Both the position numbers and the translations under genes were made by a program. A stretch of 64,000 nt of DNA from NCBI RefSeq assembly GCF_047675955.1, contig NC_132927.1, forward strand, positions 65,515,702 through 65,579,701, in the 5' to 3' direction. Below, piece after piece: positions 34,330 through 46,336 of this stretch (positions are counted from its first letter, which is position 1; each line of letters begins with the position of its first letter). Under the pieces are notes generated by a model that saw only the letters and a list, made by a program, of their open reading frames with translations, was not told the origin of the DNA and searched no databases. The DNA comes from Chlorocebus sabaeus. Its lineage: Eukaryota; Chordata; Mammalia; Primates; Cercopithecidae.

Positions 34330-34990
34330 TGGTCAAATCACAATCATCCTCATCTAGGTTATGATTATAGCCTTGTAACTGGATTCCACACATACCCCCT
34401 GTCCCCTGTCAACCTACTCTGTTCTCCACCCTCCAGAGTCGTCTTTATAAAAAACACACCAGATTTGGTTTTGCCCTTCCTCAAAACCTTCCAGAGGCTT
34501 CCCATCACAATTAGAATAAAATCCAGTCTCTTCTTCATGACTTACAATGATCTGGCCTCTGTTAATCATTCCCAATTCCTGTCCTACCACTGTTTGTCTT
34601 GCTCATTCCTCTAACATTGCTGTTCTTTCCACAAGCCGTATTTGTTCCTACCATCTTTGCACCTGCCCTCTGCCTAGAAAGCTCTTCTCCTCCATGTGGC
34701 ACAACTGTACCTTCTCATCATTTTGGAATCGATATTAATTCTTCAAAGGCCTTCCCTGGCCACTTTACCTAAAATAACACCTTCCCCCTGCTCCAGCCCC
34801 TCTCCCTTCGCCTTACTTTTTTCTTCCGCATGGCCCTTAGCTGGACCTGAGATCACACTACGTATCTGTTTCTCTACTTGTTTGCTTTCTGTCTTCCCAC
34901 TACACTATAAAATGCCACAAGTGCAAAGACTTTATCACTTAGCCACTGTCTCTAGGGGCCTAATCCAGCAACTGATATAAAATACGCAAT
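34330..34990 (+). mobile_element. L2 LINE 3' region, long fragment
   Basis: L2 blocks are in order: 'aaaaccttccagaggcttccc', 'aataaaatccagtctcttc', 'catgacttacaatgatctggcc', 'cacctgccctctgcctagaaagctc', 'ggccttccctggccac' and 'atgccacaagtgcaaagac'. Open frames within are relics without an intact start or end. Confidence 0.8.
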
Positions 34991-36329
34991 ACGCAGTGTA
35001 CAAATAGGTGAACGGATAATTTCAGTTTTAGCTCTGCCTTCCATACTTTGGCATCTTAGTATTATTTCGCTATCCACCAACAGGAGCAAATGATTTATAA
35101 AAAATGTCCAGCAGAACAATTTTGTGAATTCATTATTAATACTCTTCCCATCCCGGTCTCCTCTCTCCCCCAGGGACTGGCTTTAGTCAAATTCAGCTTT
35201 GAGCTAACATGGGCCAGAGACCCTGAAAATGTAAAAGCTGCTGTATTTACAGAAATGATGCCCTGGGGGGAAAAGTCAGAGTTTAAGGATTTCTTCTGGA
35301 AGAAAAGATAACTGCGTGCCTACGTGTGCTGTGCTATGTGAGGCAGTGGAAAACTGCCCGCTTTCACCTGGTGGGGAACAGTCTGAGGTATGAAATCAAC
35401 TCTACCCACAGGAAGAAAATTAGAACTTCCTTCGCTATAGACATGATTTTGATCTGAAGTAAAATGAAAAGGCAAAAACTTCAATTAAGTAAATCTCAAG
35501 AGCAAATGATCCAAGAAACAGGTGAATTTTTTAAAAGCCATTCTAATGGCTTAAACAGCTTATTCAAGTGGAATACTTTAAAATGTCAGGAATTCAACCT
35601 CTTGATTTAAGAGCTCTGGAATTCAAGTGCTTCAAATTGAGAAAATAATACACAAGTAAATGGTTGTAATTTCTTGTTTGTGCATCCTGGCATTATACCC
35701 TCCGTGTATACAAGCCTGTGCCTGCACAAACCAGGCTACTTGAATGCCAAACATCATTCCTGGGTTGAAATTATAAAGAAAGCTCTTGCTTTAAAATTAT
35801 AAACAAGGTATCAAATAAGTATTTCAGGGGCTCATTCAAATGAGTCTCTGGAGAGTCTGGACTCAACAGATACGCTGTACTCACTAAAGCTTGCCAACAA
35901 TGGAAAGGAACATTCTAGAAATTCCTGCAGAGCTACACAGTATATTTACAGGCCACCTGTAGCAGGAAAGGCTTCTGTTGCTGTCATGCCTGTCTCTTCT
36001 CCACCCTCCTTTCCAAAGCCCTTTCCCCTTTCCTCTGACAGTCTTCACTTACTCACACTCACAGGCACTCAGAGCTTCTCAGAGCTTCTCAGCTGAGTAA
36101 CTCTTAGAGCAGCGGCTGTCAGGTAAGGAGAATTTATTTACAAGCATCACAGCCTTTGAAATGCTGAGAGGGCAAGTCAGCAACGCAGACACTGTGATAC
36201 TGCTAAATACCTTCCAGCACGGATCTCTCCAAACAGATGTTGCCTTCTAAGAATGAAACAATAACTTCCCAATTCTTCATGTACACACAGCCATCCTGCA
36301 AGTGGGATAATTACTACACTATTCATTTG
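34991..36329. other. Unique non-coding DNA
   Basis: No gene or repeat family was recognised. A 10-bp direct repeat (CAGAGCTTCT twice) lies at 36070-36089. AT-rich blocks at 35450-35830 hold scattered TAAT/ATTA cores. Confidence 0.4.
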
Positions 36330-36480
36330 GAAGGCATTCAGCAAGCACCTATGATACGCCAGGGACTCTGGCTGTAGAGGAAGGTCTCATAGTCCCTGCT
36401 CATTCAGGAGAAAGAAACACAAATCCAACGATGGGACAATGCCATAAAAGACACAGTGGTGTATAGGACTACAACAGGAA
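36330..36480 (-). mobile_element. L2 LINE 3' fragment
   Basis: The plus strand reads 'aagcacctatgatacgccaggg', 'catagtccctgctcattcagg' and 'gacacagtggtgtatagg', matching the reverse complement of L2 with high divergence. Confidence 0.5.
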
Positions 36481-36821
36481 CTTTGAGGAAATCCTGTGAC
36501 TGCAGAGGAGCGACAGGCTCTTCAGCCCATGAGCCAAATCCACCTGTTTCGCATGGCTTGAGTGGTAACAGTGGTTCTATACGTTTTTTAATGACTGAAA
36601 AAAAAGTCATGAATATTATATGAAATTCAAATTTCAATGGCCATCAATAAAACTTTTTTGGACATAGCCATACCCATTGGTTTACATGCTACCTGTGGGT
36701 GCCTGGGCAGAGCTGAGAAGTGAGACAGGTTGTGTGGCCTGCAAAGTCTATTAGACTTACTATAAGACCCTTTCAGGAAAAGTGTGCCAAACCCTGAACC
36801 AATTTGATTGAACATGATGGT

Positions 36822-37131
36822 GGTTTTTTGGTTTTGGTTTTGCTGGTTTGAGACAGGGTCTTGCTCTGTTGCCCAGGCTGAAGTACAATGGTGCAATCAT
36901 AGCTCACTGTAGCCTTGACATCCTGGGCTCAAGGGATCCTCCTGCCTCAGTCTTCTGAGTAGCTGGGACCACAGGCGTACACCACCATGCCCGGCTAATG
37001 TTTTAAATTTTGCAGAGATGGGGGTCTTCCGATGTTGCTCAGGCTGGTCTTGAACTCGTGAGCTTAAGCAATTCTCCTGCCTCAGCCTTCCCAAGTGTTA
37101 GGATTACAGGCGTGAGCCACTGCATCCAGCC
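36822..37131 (-). mobile_element. AluJ-type SINE, full length
   Basis: The T/G-rich tail at 36822-36848 is followed by 'gagacagggtcttgctctg', 'agccttgacatcctgggctc', 'gggatcctcctgcctcagtc' and a 5' end at CATCCAGCC. The subfamily bases are AluJ-like and divergence is high. Confidence 0.92.
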
Positions 37132-37398
37132 TAGTTTTGTTTTCTAAAGTGGAGTATAAACATACAACAATATCGAACTCTAGTTGGCCCTGTGATAGCA
37201 GTGGACCAATTCTGAGAGAACTGCAAAAACACCTGTTGGTTATAAAGAAAAGTAGCCTTTGATGTCGCCCAGACCGATTCACATATGTTACAGATGAGGA
37301 AGCACATCCAGAGAAGTCAAGTTATTCTGCCAGGGCCATGGGGAATGGCACAGTCTAAAAGAAAATGTTTCTACTGTCCCCAAACTCATATATGTTCC

Positions 37399-37758
37399 TG
37401 ATATGGTTTGGCTGTGTCCGCACCCAAATCTCGAATTGTAGTTCCCGTAATTCCCATGTGTTGTGGGAGAGACCTCGTGGGAGGTGACTGAACCATGAGG
37501 GCAGGTCTTTCCCATGCTGTTCTCATGATAGTTGGAAAGTCTCATGAGATCTGATAGTTTTATAAAGGGGAGTTCCCCAGCACATGCTCTCTCTCTCTTG
37601 CCTGCCACCATTTAAGACGTGACTTTGCTCCTCCTTTGCCTTCTGCCATGATTGTGAGGCCTCCCCAGCCACGTGGAACTGTGAGTCCATTAATCCTCTT
37701 TATAAATTATCTAGTCTTGGGTATGTCTTTATTAGCAGTGTGAGAAGAGACCAATACA
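37399..37758 (+). mobile_element. Solo THE1-type LTR (ERVL-MaLR) with target-site duplication
   Basis: The start is TGATATGGTTTGGCTGTG, followed by 'gggagagacctcgtgggagg', 'atctgatagttttataaagg', 'gattgtgaggcctccccagcc' and an end in AATACA. Flanks GTTCC (37394-37398) and GTTTC (37759-37763) are a 5-base duplication with one change. The internal retroviral part is absent. Confidence 0.93.
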
Positions 37759-37763
37759 GTTTC

Positions 37764-38499
37764 ATAGCACTGACTGGAAAAAATTATCTTGGTCAAGAAA
37801 CGGCTGAAGAAAAAGATTAGTATTTGAAAGTGCTGGATTTATGCTTTGTGTTTTTTCCAACAAAATGCCCCTACTCATGAGCCACTGGCGCCTTAGAAGG
37901 CGGCATTTCCTCCTTTTCCAGCCTCCAGCCTTCTTCCCACGTATCCTACATTTCCCAGACGCCTCCTACAGCCACAGCACACCCTCGCAAGCACTGTCCT
38001 GGAATTCACCCTAGGCACCTGACCTGACTCACAGACTGCCCCTTCTGCCTACAATCCTTTCCCAAGTTGTTTGATCCACCAGGTCCCCTAATTCTGTTGC
38101 TTGGGTCTCCAAGCTTTCTGTAGCCTATGAAAATGGGTGAGCCCAAAACACAAAATTCACTGGAAAAGCACCTTGCACATTTGAGATAAATGCTCAGTTA
38201 AATGTCTCTAAACATATGTTAACCAATCAAGAGCAACTAAATTCAACTCTTACATAGCTTACACAGAAAGGTATTTAATGTGGAATGTGGGTGTATTTCA
38301 GTTAGTTTACTGGCATAGAAAAAAGCCTCCAAATATTAAGAGTACACGGACCTAATCAAGTACTTAAAATATCTGTTTTCCTTCTATGTAAAGATCCCAC
38401 TCAACTGCCATCTCTTTTATGAAATATTTCGCCATTTTAAATTTATTTTCTTTGTATAGTAATTCAACATGCTGCTTTGGATTCATAAAATCATGACTA
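37764..38499. other. Unique non-coding DNA
   Basis: No gene or repeat was recognised. Confidence 0.4.
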
Positions 38500-38690
38500 T
38501 AAACAAATAACTTGGCATATTTACCGAACACCAATGATGTGCTATGGGAAATGCAAAGGTGTCTTTACACGTGGTCCCTGACCTCAAAGCACTTACAAGC
38601 AATAAGACAAATGACACATCACGAAAATGCTCAGCCTTATATAACAAATCCAAAGGTTTAAAGCATTCAAAGGCATTTGCTTTGCGATAC
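38500..38690 (-). mobile_element. L2 LINE 3' fragment
   Basis: The plus strand reads 'gaacaccaatgatgtgctatggg' and 'cgtggtccctgacctcaaagcacttac', the reverse complement of L2. Divergence is high. Confidence 0.5.
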
Positions 38691-38774
38691 ACTAGCTACA
38701 ACTGCAGACAGTAAGCTTTGGCTGAAACAGTCAGGGATAGTTCTTTGGAAGAACTGGGTCTTGAATAACAACCA

Positions 38775-38965
38775 TTCATTGTCTACTAGGTGCCACTTTT
38801 ACACTTAGCCATTTAAATGGTCATCTTTCACTCTCACAACAACTCTACAAAGTACTGATTCTTACGACCATTTAACAGATGAAGAAACAGAGATTAAGTA
38901 ACTTGACAAAGGCTACTCAGCCAATAACGTGCTAAACTACAAGCCAGATCCAGACTACAGAGCCA
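38775..38965 (-). mobile_element. MIR SINE
   Basis: The plus strand reads 'attgtctactaggtgccac', 'ctctcacaacaactctacaaag', 'catttaacagatgaagaaacagagattaagtaac' and 'ctactcagccaataacg', the reverse complement of MIR. Confidence 0.82.
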
Positions 38966-39105
38966 AGGATTATTAATACTTTTAATATGTGAGTTTCTCC
39001 AAGTAGGCCATATACTACCCCTGGTACACAGACGGGTTTTTTGTTGTTGGACAGAGTGCTCTTGAAAATTCAAATTCATTGCCAGTACTTGAAAATCAGG
39101 AAACC

Positions 39106-39424
39106 AGCCGGGCGCAGTGGCTCACTCCTGAAATTCCAGCACTTTAGGAGGCCGAGGAGGGCGGATTACCTGAGGTCAGGAGTTCGAGACCAGCCTGACC
39201 AACACGGTGAAATCCCATCTCTAATAAAAATACAAAATTAGCCGGGTGTGGTGGTGCATGCCTGTAGACCCAGCTACACAGGAGGCTGAGGCAGGAGAAT
39301 TGCTTGAACCCGGGGGCGGGGGGCAGGGGGCGGAGGTTGCAGTGAGCCGAGATTGTGCCATTGCACTCCAGCCTGGACGACAAGAGCGAAACTCCATCTC
39401 AAAAAAAAAAAAAAAAAAAAAAAA
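39106..39424 (+). mobile_element. AluS-type SINE with an expanded G-rich segment
   Basis: It is full length from GCCGGGCGCAGTGGCTCA to an A24 tail. The usual 'gaacccgggaggcgg' is replaced by a longer run of three G-blocks (39312-39332), an insertion of roughly a dozen bases. The remainder is a standard AluS. Spurious open frames cross the element on both strands. Confidence 0.93.
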
Positions 39425-42134
39425 GGAAATTTTACATAAATATCTGAAGGTTCTCGAAGAGGTGTGTGAAGATATGAGGACTCAAAATGCAAACGGGTAT
39501 TTTACCTAGGCCTCGATTTCATGTGAAAATCTGGGAATAAAGAGTTAAAGTATGTAAAGATACTATTATCTTTAGAGAAACAACAGATACAGTGAAATAG
39601 GATATAAAACCGACATGCGTTTTCAACTGAGTGTGTGGACAACACGGCGGGTAGGTACTGTCCCAAAGGGTGGATAGATTCAGGACTGCAGGAACCAAAG
39701 TGACTGGGAAGCGCAGTCACTTTAGAGAAAGGAGACAAGCTCGGAGAGCTTGGAAGGGGGTTGTCAAGGACACTAAGTGTCTGCTGTTTTGCCTCCGTGT
39801 TGATCCCGGTGGACTGTACCAGGGAGAAGAATGCTGCCTCATGATGGTCAGCCTGCAGCCACCACAGTTTAGCTATAAATGGCTCCCTCCTGCCCCAGGT
39901 TGTCAGGGCTCATTAAGGCCTGATGCGAGATAGCCTGTGCCTGTGGGCGGACCAAAAATGGAGGGAGCGTGTGTTTGCAAATGTCCTTATTCAGGGAGTG
40001 CTCACGGGCATTGCGGAAAAGAGCCTCTGGCAGGGATCATCTGGCATTCGCTCTAGGGCATGAAGGTTCTGGAAGAGTGAATTCAAGAGCTCCCCGGGGG
40101 AGCTGCCCAGGGCCAGCACTCTTTGCACGGCCTCAAGGTGGAGATTCAACGCCAGTTTTCACCACTCCGTGAGGCTTGGTCCATCCTGTTTGCCCTGATG
40201 CTACCCACATCGGAGAGCAAACGGCTCTTTCCCAACAAATAGGCTGGACTGAAGAAACCTTGGTTGTGAGCACAGAAAAGATCAGGTCTTATTTCACTCC
40301 CGGAGTCATTTCTTAAGGGAAAAGTTTGGCTGGTGGGGGTTCGTTTCCTTGGGCTACAGCAACAAGAAAACATACGCCAAACTAAAAGAAGAGAAGCAAA
40401 ATTCAATCCTGTTTCAAAAAATCAGAATGCACACACGTCTGTTTAGTCTTCTAATAAATCTTTGGCCTCCTCCTCCTCCCTCTTCAGTCAAACTGTACCC
40501 TTCTAGCCATCCTTCCGTTTTTCAAGCCCCCAATCTCCTTCCTGAAATCCCCCAGGACGCCCCAATTCTGCTGCCCTGATGGATTCAGGACTGCAGCTGT
40601 GTGCCTGAGCAGATCACTCATCCTTCCAAGCTTCTTTCCTCATCTGCACATGGCACCTGTCCCAATGGCTGTTGCTGGGATCTACGGTCACGGCCCATCA
40701 AACCACCCAGCACCATCCCTGGCCTGTATCTGCACCCTGTCACTGTTATTTTTTTAATCCTTGGTCAAGAGCTCCAGTCTTGGAGCAGCCTGCCTGGGTG
40801 GAAAACCCAGCTACGTCACATACTAACGACATGACAGGGAGCAGGTACTTGCCCATACAAAACTCACACTTCAGTCTCTGCATCCAGCAGGATCGTGATG
40901 ACCCCTTCCTCACACGTTTCTGTGGGATGAATGAGTTAAAGCAAGGAGGGTGCTCAGAAGGGGCTCTGCGCAGAGTAGCAAGTTTCGTGTTTTAGCTGCA
41001 TCAACACCATCATCACCGCCATGCTATCCTGCCTTCTGCAAGGCTGCTTGAATTGCCTGAGCCAGGGACTTTTCCCCAACAGAAGTCAGCAAGCTTGCTC
41101 CCTAACCAGGGACTCAGTTCAAATGGCTGAGTATCTGTAAGGGGGGTGGGGAAAAGGGGTGGTGCAGGGAAAGGAGCAAGTGGTCAGAACTGGATGCCCA
41201 GACGGCTCGGGGTGGGGCTGCTCAGGTCCAGCCAGTTGCTGCCCTGTGGCAAGGCATGCCCAGGGTTGCTCCATCTCCCAGATGTCAAGGGAAGCTAGAA
41301 ATCCAGGTATTTATGTAAACTTTCCTGCTTTTTAAGTAGTGGCAATGAATTCAAATTTTCAAAATCACTCTGTCCAACAATAAAAAAAACCCATCTGTGT
41401 ACCAGTGTGCTGGCTCTGCTCCCGGGGCCATCAATCTGTGTCCTCTGCCTCGTGGGGTGGGATCACCTCCAAGTTCTGCCTCTGAACACTCGTCTCCTCC
41501 TTGAGGCCTTCCTAGTGTGCCTGACAAGAGATGTTTGTCCTACTCACCTTCTCAGACTCAGAGCGCTCAAGGCCACCTTCTCTGACCACACCTTTGCCAC
41601 TGCAGCCCAAGCATGGGCCTTCGGTTGTCCACTCCCCCAATAACGATGCACTTAGCAGCACTTAGCAGAGATCTGCAGGAAAGCTAAGTGCTTTAATGAC
41701 ACTGTGTATTGATTCAGAGCTTTTTTTATTCCCCCCCATGGGGATTTCCTGTACGCGGCGGCGCATTTGGGGGCAGTGCAAATTCTTAGAGGCTAAGTTC
41801 CCAGAGGCCAGGGGCTACTCCATAAAGCTCTCTCCGAACACAGGGAGCACAGGCCTCAGCATCCGTGACTCCTTCTTCTGATGAAGGCCGAGAACGCTAA
41901 GGACACAGTGCATTGTGAAATGTCTTTTAGAAGAAATTCACACATTAACACTTCTTTCAACACCAGCCATGAGCCCACGTTGCCACTTTCCGGTCTCATT
42001 TTCACAAATGCAGCATTTTAACTGATGCCCAAATCTCCAACTGTGTAGACTTGAGTCAAACACAAGGCAACTGGCTCTCCATATTTAAATCAGGCACAGG
42101 CTGCCTATGAAGATGAATTACTGTTGGTCTGTGT
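39425..42134. other. Unique non-coding DNA with MIR/L2 traces
   Basis: No gene was recognised. MIR-like text appears near 40590-40660 and 40780-40980. L2-like text may occur near 41480-41600. A small CpG-rich patch (GTACGCGGCGGCGC) lies near 41752-41765. Open frames are short and without known domains. Confidence 0.4.
40780..40980 (+). mobile_element. MIR fragment
   Basis: The order 'acccagctacgtcacatac', 'aactcacacttcagtctctgcatcc' and 'gggatgaatgagttaaagc' is MIR-like on the plus strand. Confidence 0.45.
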
Positions 42135-42235
42135 TCATTCATTCATTCACTCATTCATTCAACAAACATTGGTTCTCTTCGTGTCAGATGCAACAGTACT
42201 AGGCTCTAGGAAAGGCGAGAACAATTAAGCACAAA
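42135..42235 (-). mobile_element. L2 LINE terminal fragment with (ATTC)n
   Basis: A run of ATTC tetranucleotides (42136-42167) leads into 'caacaaacattggttc' and 'actaggctctagg', the reverse complement of the L2 3' terminus with an expanded terminal repeat. Confidence 0.6.
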
Positions 42236-44320
42236 AAGTCCTATGACAAAAGTCTTCTCCCTCACACCCGGAATGCCAGAGGCCAGATGGAATCTTAAGA
42301 AATGGTCCCATCCAACACTCTTGTCCTGGAGAGGATCTGAGGCCCCGGGAGTTGACTATAAATTGCACACGTCTCGTTTGGCTATGAAAGGGGGGTACAA
42401 AAGGCGCAAAGATTAAACCCAAAGTCCTTGCTCCTGGCTCAGTGCTCTTTTCAAAGCAGCATGCAGAACATTCTAAGCAGGATTCCAACGAAACCACTAA
42501 CAAGGCCTGGGGTCAGCAAACTGTGACCTTCCAGGAGAAACCACGGGGCACACCATTCATGACTGTCCTCAAGAAAAAAGGTATTCATGGGAATAAGAAG
42601 CAGGAGTGCCACTCTGCACAGAGACCCCTCCCATTACCCTTCTGCAACCAGCCTCCAGTGGCTCTCACACTTTTTTTTTTTTTAAATGTACCAAGGCATC
42701 TAAGGAACAAAACACCTCCCCATGAGTGCCAGGGGCTCACAGTAAGTCTAGAGGGCAGGGTGGAGGTGGGTCTGACACTAGCCCCAGAGACATATCTGAC
42801 ATGCCCTAATAAAAGAACTCACGGTTGCCCGGTGCCAGCGGGGCAGAATGAGTGTAGGCACCACCCTTCCCTGCCTGCCACCCTTCTCACATTGCCCTGT
42901 CCCCTCAAGGACACCTGTTGTCATTTTCAAGGGGGAAATGGAGTTTTTCATGGAATAACTGGCATAAAAAAGGCTCTCCACACAATGTGCTTCAATCTCT
43001 CTCATATGAAAATCAATCAATCCATCCATCAGTAGGACCACGTCGCTGGTGATCAGAGGGGAGAGTTAGGCTTGGACAGATGATGGATGAACAGCACTGA
43101 GGGAAGCAGGGGCAGGGATCACAGATGTCTTTGAGGACCTACGGTCACGCCACGTTCCATGAGGCCAGGACAAACAGGCTGGGTGGACGTCTATTTTGGT
43201 CACACAGCTGCAAACATGATTTATGAAGATGTTGAACGCTGGCTCCCAGGAGGTTTGTGCATCACGCTATTGCTGTCCCGGCCATAAGAAGCTGAGCCTC
43301 TGATGCTCTGCCCATCCTTCCTCTTCCCCCTGAGCAAGGTGTATTCTCAAGCTCTGATCCCTCCTGATTCTTCCCAAGACACTGGTTTTCTTTTCTGCTT
43401 TCCCTAATCCGTGAGAGTTGAAGGATGTGCATTATTGAGTTTGGCATCCATTGGCCTCAACGTTCTCTATCATTCTACTGCAAAGCTGCCTCTTCTTGGT
43501 GAAATTTAGCTTTATTGATTTCTATTTCTGACTTGCTCGACACTGGCTCATTCATTATTCAGGGAAAATCTGGCTATGAGACCACGGTTTGATAGCCTGC
43601 CAACAGGAGCCTGAGCAGGTGGGACCTCTGCAAGTTTTCTCTTCAAAGAATCAGAAGATGCTATAAAAAGCAGTATAGTTTAGACTCCTCAAGATACTCA
43701 TTATTTTCTGTGTGAATCGCAGGTCAGCTAGTAGGAAATAAACCAGTTATTTTTGAACAGAGAAGCATTCCACTGTTCAGCTGGAAAATAAAACCCTCCT
43801 TAGCCACCTATCCTGCAGGTTGTGGTGAGAGTCCCCCAGGGCTAGGGCAGGAGGAGGTGTCCCCATCCACCACCATCAACAACTCACATAGACCTGTTTC
43901 CATTCCACTGTGAGGGGCTGAGTCCCACCACCTTCCATGAGGCCCATGGTGTTTTGTGGGCAAGGTGACATTTTCAAGGTGTTACAATAAGATGCAGGGA
44001 ATGGACCCATTTGCTTGTTTATTTTCCTTGTCATAGAGGACAGAAGTAAAGGAAATTGTATTCAAACCATAAGAAGAGAGGTTCAAATTAGAGAGTGGGA
44101 AGAAGTTCCTTTCACAAAGTTGGGCTGAAACATACTACTGAAGAAAGCAGTCAAATTACCCTCTAGAGAAATCTTCTAAGAACAGAACTAATTACCACAT
44201 GTAAGTACCAATTCGTGTATAATCCGATCCTGCGGGAACAGACTAGATTAGGAAATCTCTCAAAATCCTCTCTGGGCTTCCCCACCAGGTGAATTTTCAC
44301 CATAAAAAGTCTGGATTATG
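42236..44320. other. Unique non-coding DNA containing the longest open frame
   Basis: No gene was recognised. The longest open frame of the window (42442-43035, plus, 197 codons) crosses a poly-T run that gives FFFL and has no domain, signal or family resemblance. I consider it a chance frame. Confidence 0.4.
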
Positions 44321-44485
44321 TTTAGTTGCGCATAGTGGCACACGCTTGTAGTCCTAGCTTCTTGAGAGGCTGAGGCAGGAGGATCATTTGAGCCCAGGAG
44401 GTCAAGGTTGCAGTGAGCTATGGTCACACCATTGTATTCCGGCATGGGTGACAGAGTGAGATCCTATCTCTAAAAAACAAAAAAA
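44321..44485 (+). mobile_element. Alu right half (AluJ/FRAM age)
   Basis: Only the right-monomer text is present: 'tagttgcgcatagtggcac', 'aggctgaggcaggaggatcatttgagcccaggagg', 'gcagtgagctatggtcacacc', then an A-rich tail. It starts abruptly at the point equal to the Alu A-rich linker, so it is 5'-truncated. Confidence 0.87.
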
Positions 44486-44803
44486 TGAAAGTTTCAAAGA
44501 CCTTGGCTAATTTACACTTAAGGTCTAGGTGTGAGATTGGCTTGGCCCTAGATGTCCAGTGGATTTTGATTTTAACCTCAGAGCAATGCAAAGTGAGTGG
44601 TATGGGTGCCTGTGAACACCCTCTAAGGGGTGACATTTCCTCAGAATACACGGATGAGAAGACAATGGTGTGAGCATTTTTACCGAGGCTTGAGGATGGT
44701 ATCCCAACAGCAGAGTACAGCCTTCATGGTTTTTTTTTTCTACTTCGTAAAAGTAAAGGAGACATCATAAAGAATGAAACTGGGAATGACCAACCATCCT
44801 TGA

Positions 44804-44861
44804 GTACGCACACACACGTACGCACACACGCACGTACGCACGCACGCACGCACGCACGCAC
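44804..44861 (+). repeat. 58-bp alternating purine-pyrimidine tract (ACGC/AC/GTAC)
   Basis: From 44804 to 44861 purines and pyrimidines alternate without a break. The tract mixes GTACGC, ACAC and repeated ACGC units and is CpG-rich. Such DNA is prone to form Z-DNA and to vary in length. Confidence 0.95.
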
Positions 44862-45177
44862 TAGAGCCATGACAAATGCATCACAAAATCATGGTGGGCC
44901 GCTGCTGTGCGAGGCAGCAACACCCTGGAGCAGTGGTGTTTGCCTGGCTTTTCTGTGGTGGGTGAGGAGGAGGCTGAGCCAGGAGACCCTCAGCCCCCCG
45001 CCTCCCTTAGTTTCCCCACAATGGAAAACAGTTCTGATTTCATGTTCTATATTATTTCAACCCCCTAGAAGGGAGGAGGAAAGGGGAAAGAAAGCTTCAC
45101 AACCACAAATGGAGTGGCAAGTTTATGAATTCTCTTGGAACGGGCAAATCTAAGTAAATTCCTGTCACTGATAGGGA

Positions 45178-45202
45178 GATGACGACGATGATAATGATGA
45201 TG
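45178..45202 (+). repeat. Short degenerate (GAT)n
   Basis: Imperfect GATGACGACGATGATAATGATGATG trinucleotide run, 25 bases. Confidence 0.85.
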
Positions 45203-45759
45203 CCACCTTTCCTCCACAGATCTCTGGTGAGGCTCAAGTGAAGGCATACAGGTATACGCCAAGCTCCATGCCTGGAACACAACAGGCCAGGTTAATAAAT
45301 GGTAGTCATTGTGATACCACCTGGACCACTGAAGTCCCTGAAAACACCTACACCTTATTTTCCAAAATGTAAGCAGCTTTTTTCAGAAGATAAATGTAAT
45401 GAATAGTTACAGTGATCCCAATTAAAGATACACTCAACGTGCTTTACCTTCAAATGTCTTCTTCACATGACAGTATACCTTTCCCATCTATGTAGCTTCT
45501 TCTAAACCATATTTGTGAAAGGGGTTAAAATGAGTATGAAGGTTCTCCTTTGGGAATGTGCCCAGGTCTCTTCCTCTTCTGGGGTCCTATCAGGCTCATT
45601 TGTCCACACCCTCCATCCTTTCTAGGCTCACTTCCTCAGTGAGCTTCACCTCTCACATGCTCGGTTATCCCCTGATCATGAACAACTCACCAACTCCATG
45701 TTTCCAGCTCTGGCCACTTGTCTAGCTTAGTTACCTGTTTATCACTGTCTAAAACAGAG

Positions 45760-45860
45760 AGCATCAAGCCTGTCTATACAATAGAAACACCTGGTAGCTT
45801 TGAAGACTACAGATTCTGGGCCGGACCTCAGACCGAGTCACTCAGAGCCAAGAAGGCAAT
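45760..45860 (+). mobile_element. Possible MER5-type hAT fragment
   Basis: The text 'acacctggtagctttgaagac', 'cagattctgggccggacctcagacc' and 'gagtcactcagagcc' resembles the centre of MER5-like non-autonomous DNA transposons. The match is short and diverged. Confidence 0.4.
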
Positions 45861-46302
45861 GTCCCTGGAACTATCACTGAATAATTGACTTCCACATGTC
45901 TGTTGCATTGCTTTGTCTAGAGAGATGTTACAGGAAACTGCCTTTGAAACCAGGCATATTATTAAGGATGTGTCTTGCTGTATGACTGTAGATCTCTCTC
46001 TGTGAGACTCCAAAGGACAAACATCTCTCAGGTTTTAGTATTATGGACCTCTGTGTAGAAACACTCTTGGGTAATGCGTCAGTTTTAATCTTCTGAACAT
46101 TTAAACCACACAAGTGATCATGTTTCCCTCTTTGCTCTGGTCACTAGGAAGCTCAGAGCCAAATTCATGACTGACCATCCCACTCTTAAACCAATACCTA
46201 AAACTTACAGTATTAATTTGGTATATCAATGTTATCCCCTAACTTTATCTTGGGTTTCTTACCTTTATTTTCCCTTTGTTATAATTTCTGCACTTCCTTT
46301 AA

Positions 46303-46336
46303 AAAATAAAATAAAATAAAATAAAATAATAAAACC
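46303..46336 (+). repeat. (AAAAT)n simple repeat
   Basis: A run of AAATA/AAAAT pentamers, not visibly attached to an Alu or L1. Confidence 0.9.

Noticed and set aside
37399..37758. Intact endogenous retrovirus
   Set aside because: Only LTRs are seen here and at 6.5, 13.4, 14.4, 21.2, 22.4, 50.6 and 52.5 kb; no gag, pol or env remnants adjoin them.
41740..41775. Short CpG-rich patch as a CpG island
   Set aside because: Only a few CpGs in about 30 bases; length and density are far below an island.
42442..43035. Longest open frame of the window (197 codons, plus strand)
   Set aside because: It crosses a T-run (FFFL), has no domain, signal or family likeness, and its length is near what 64 kb of six-frame mammalian DNA gives by chance.
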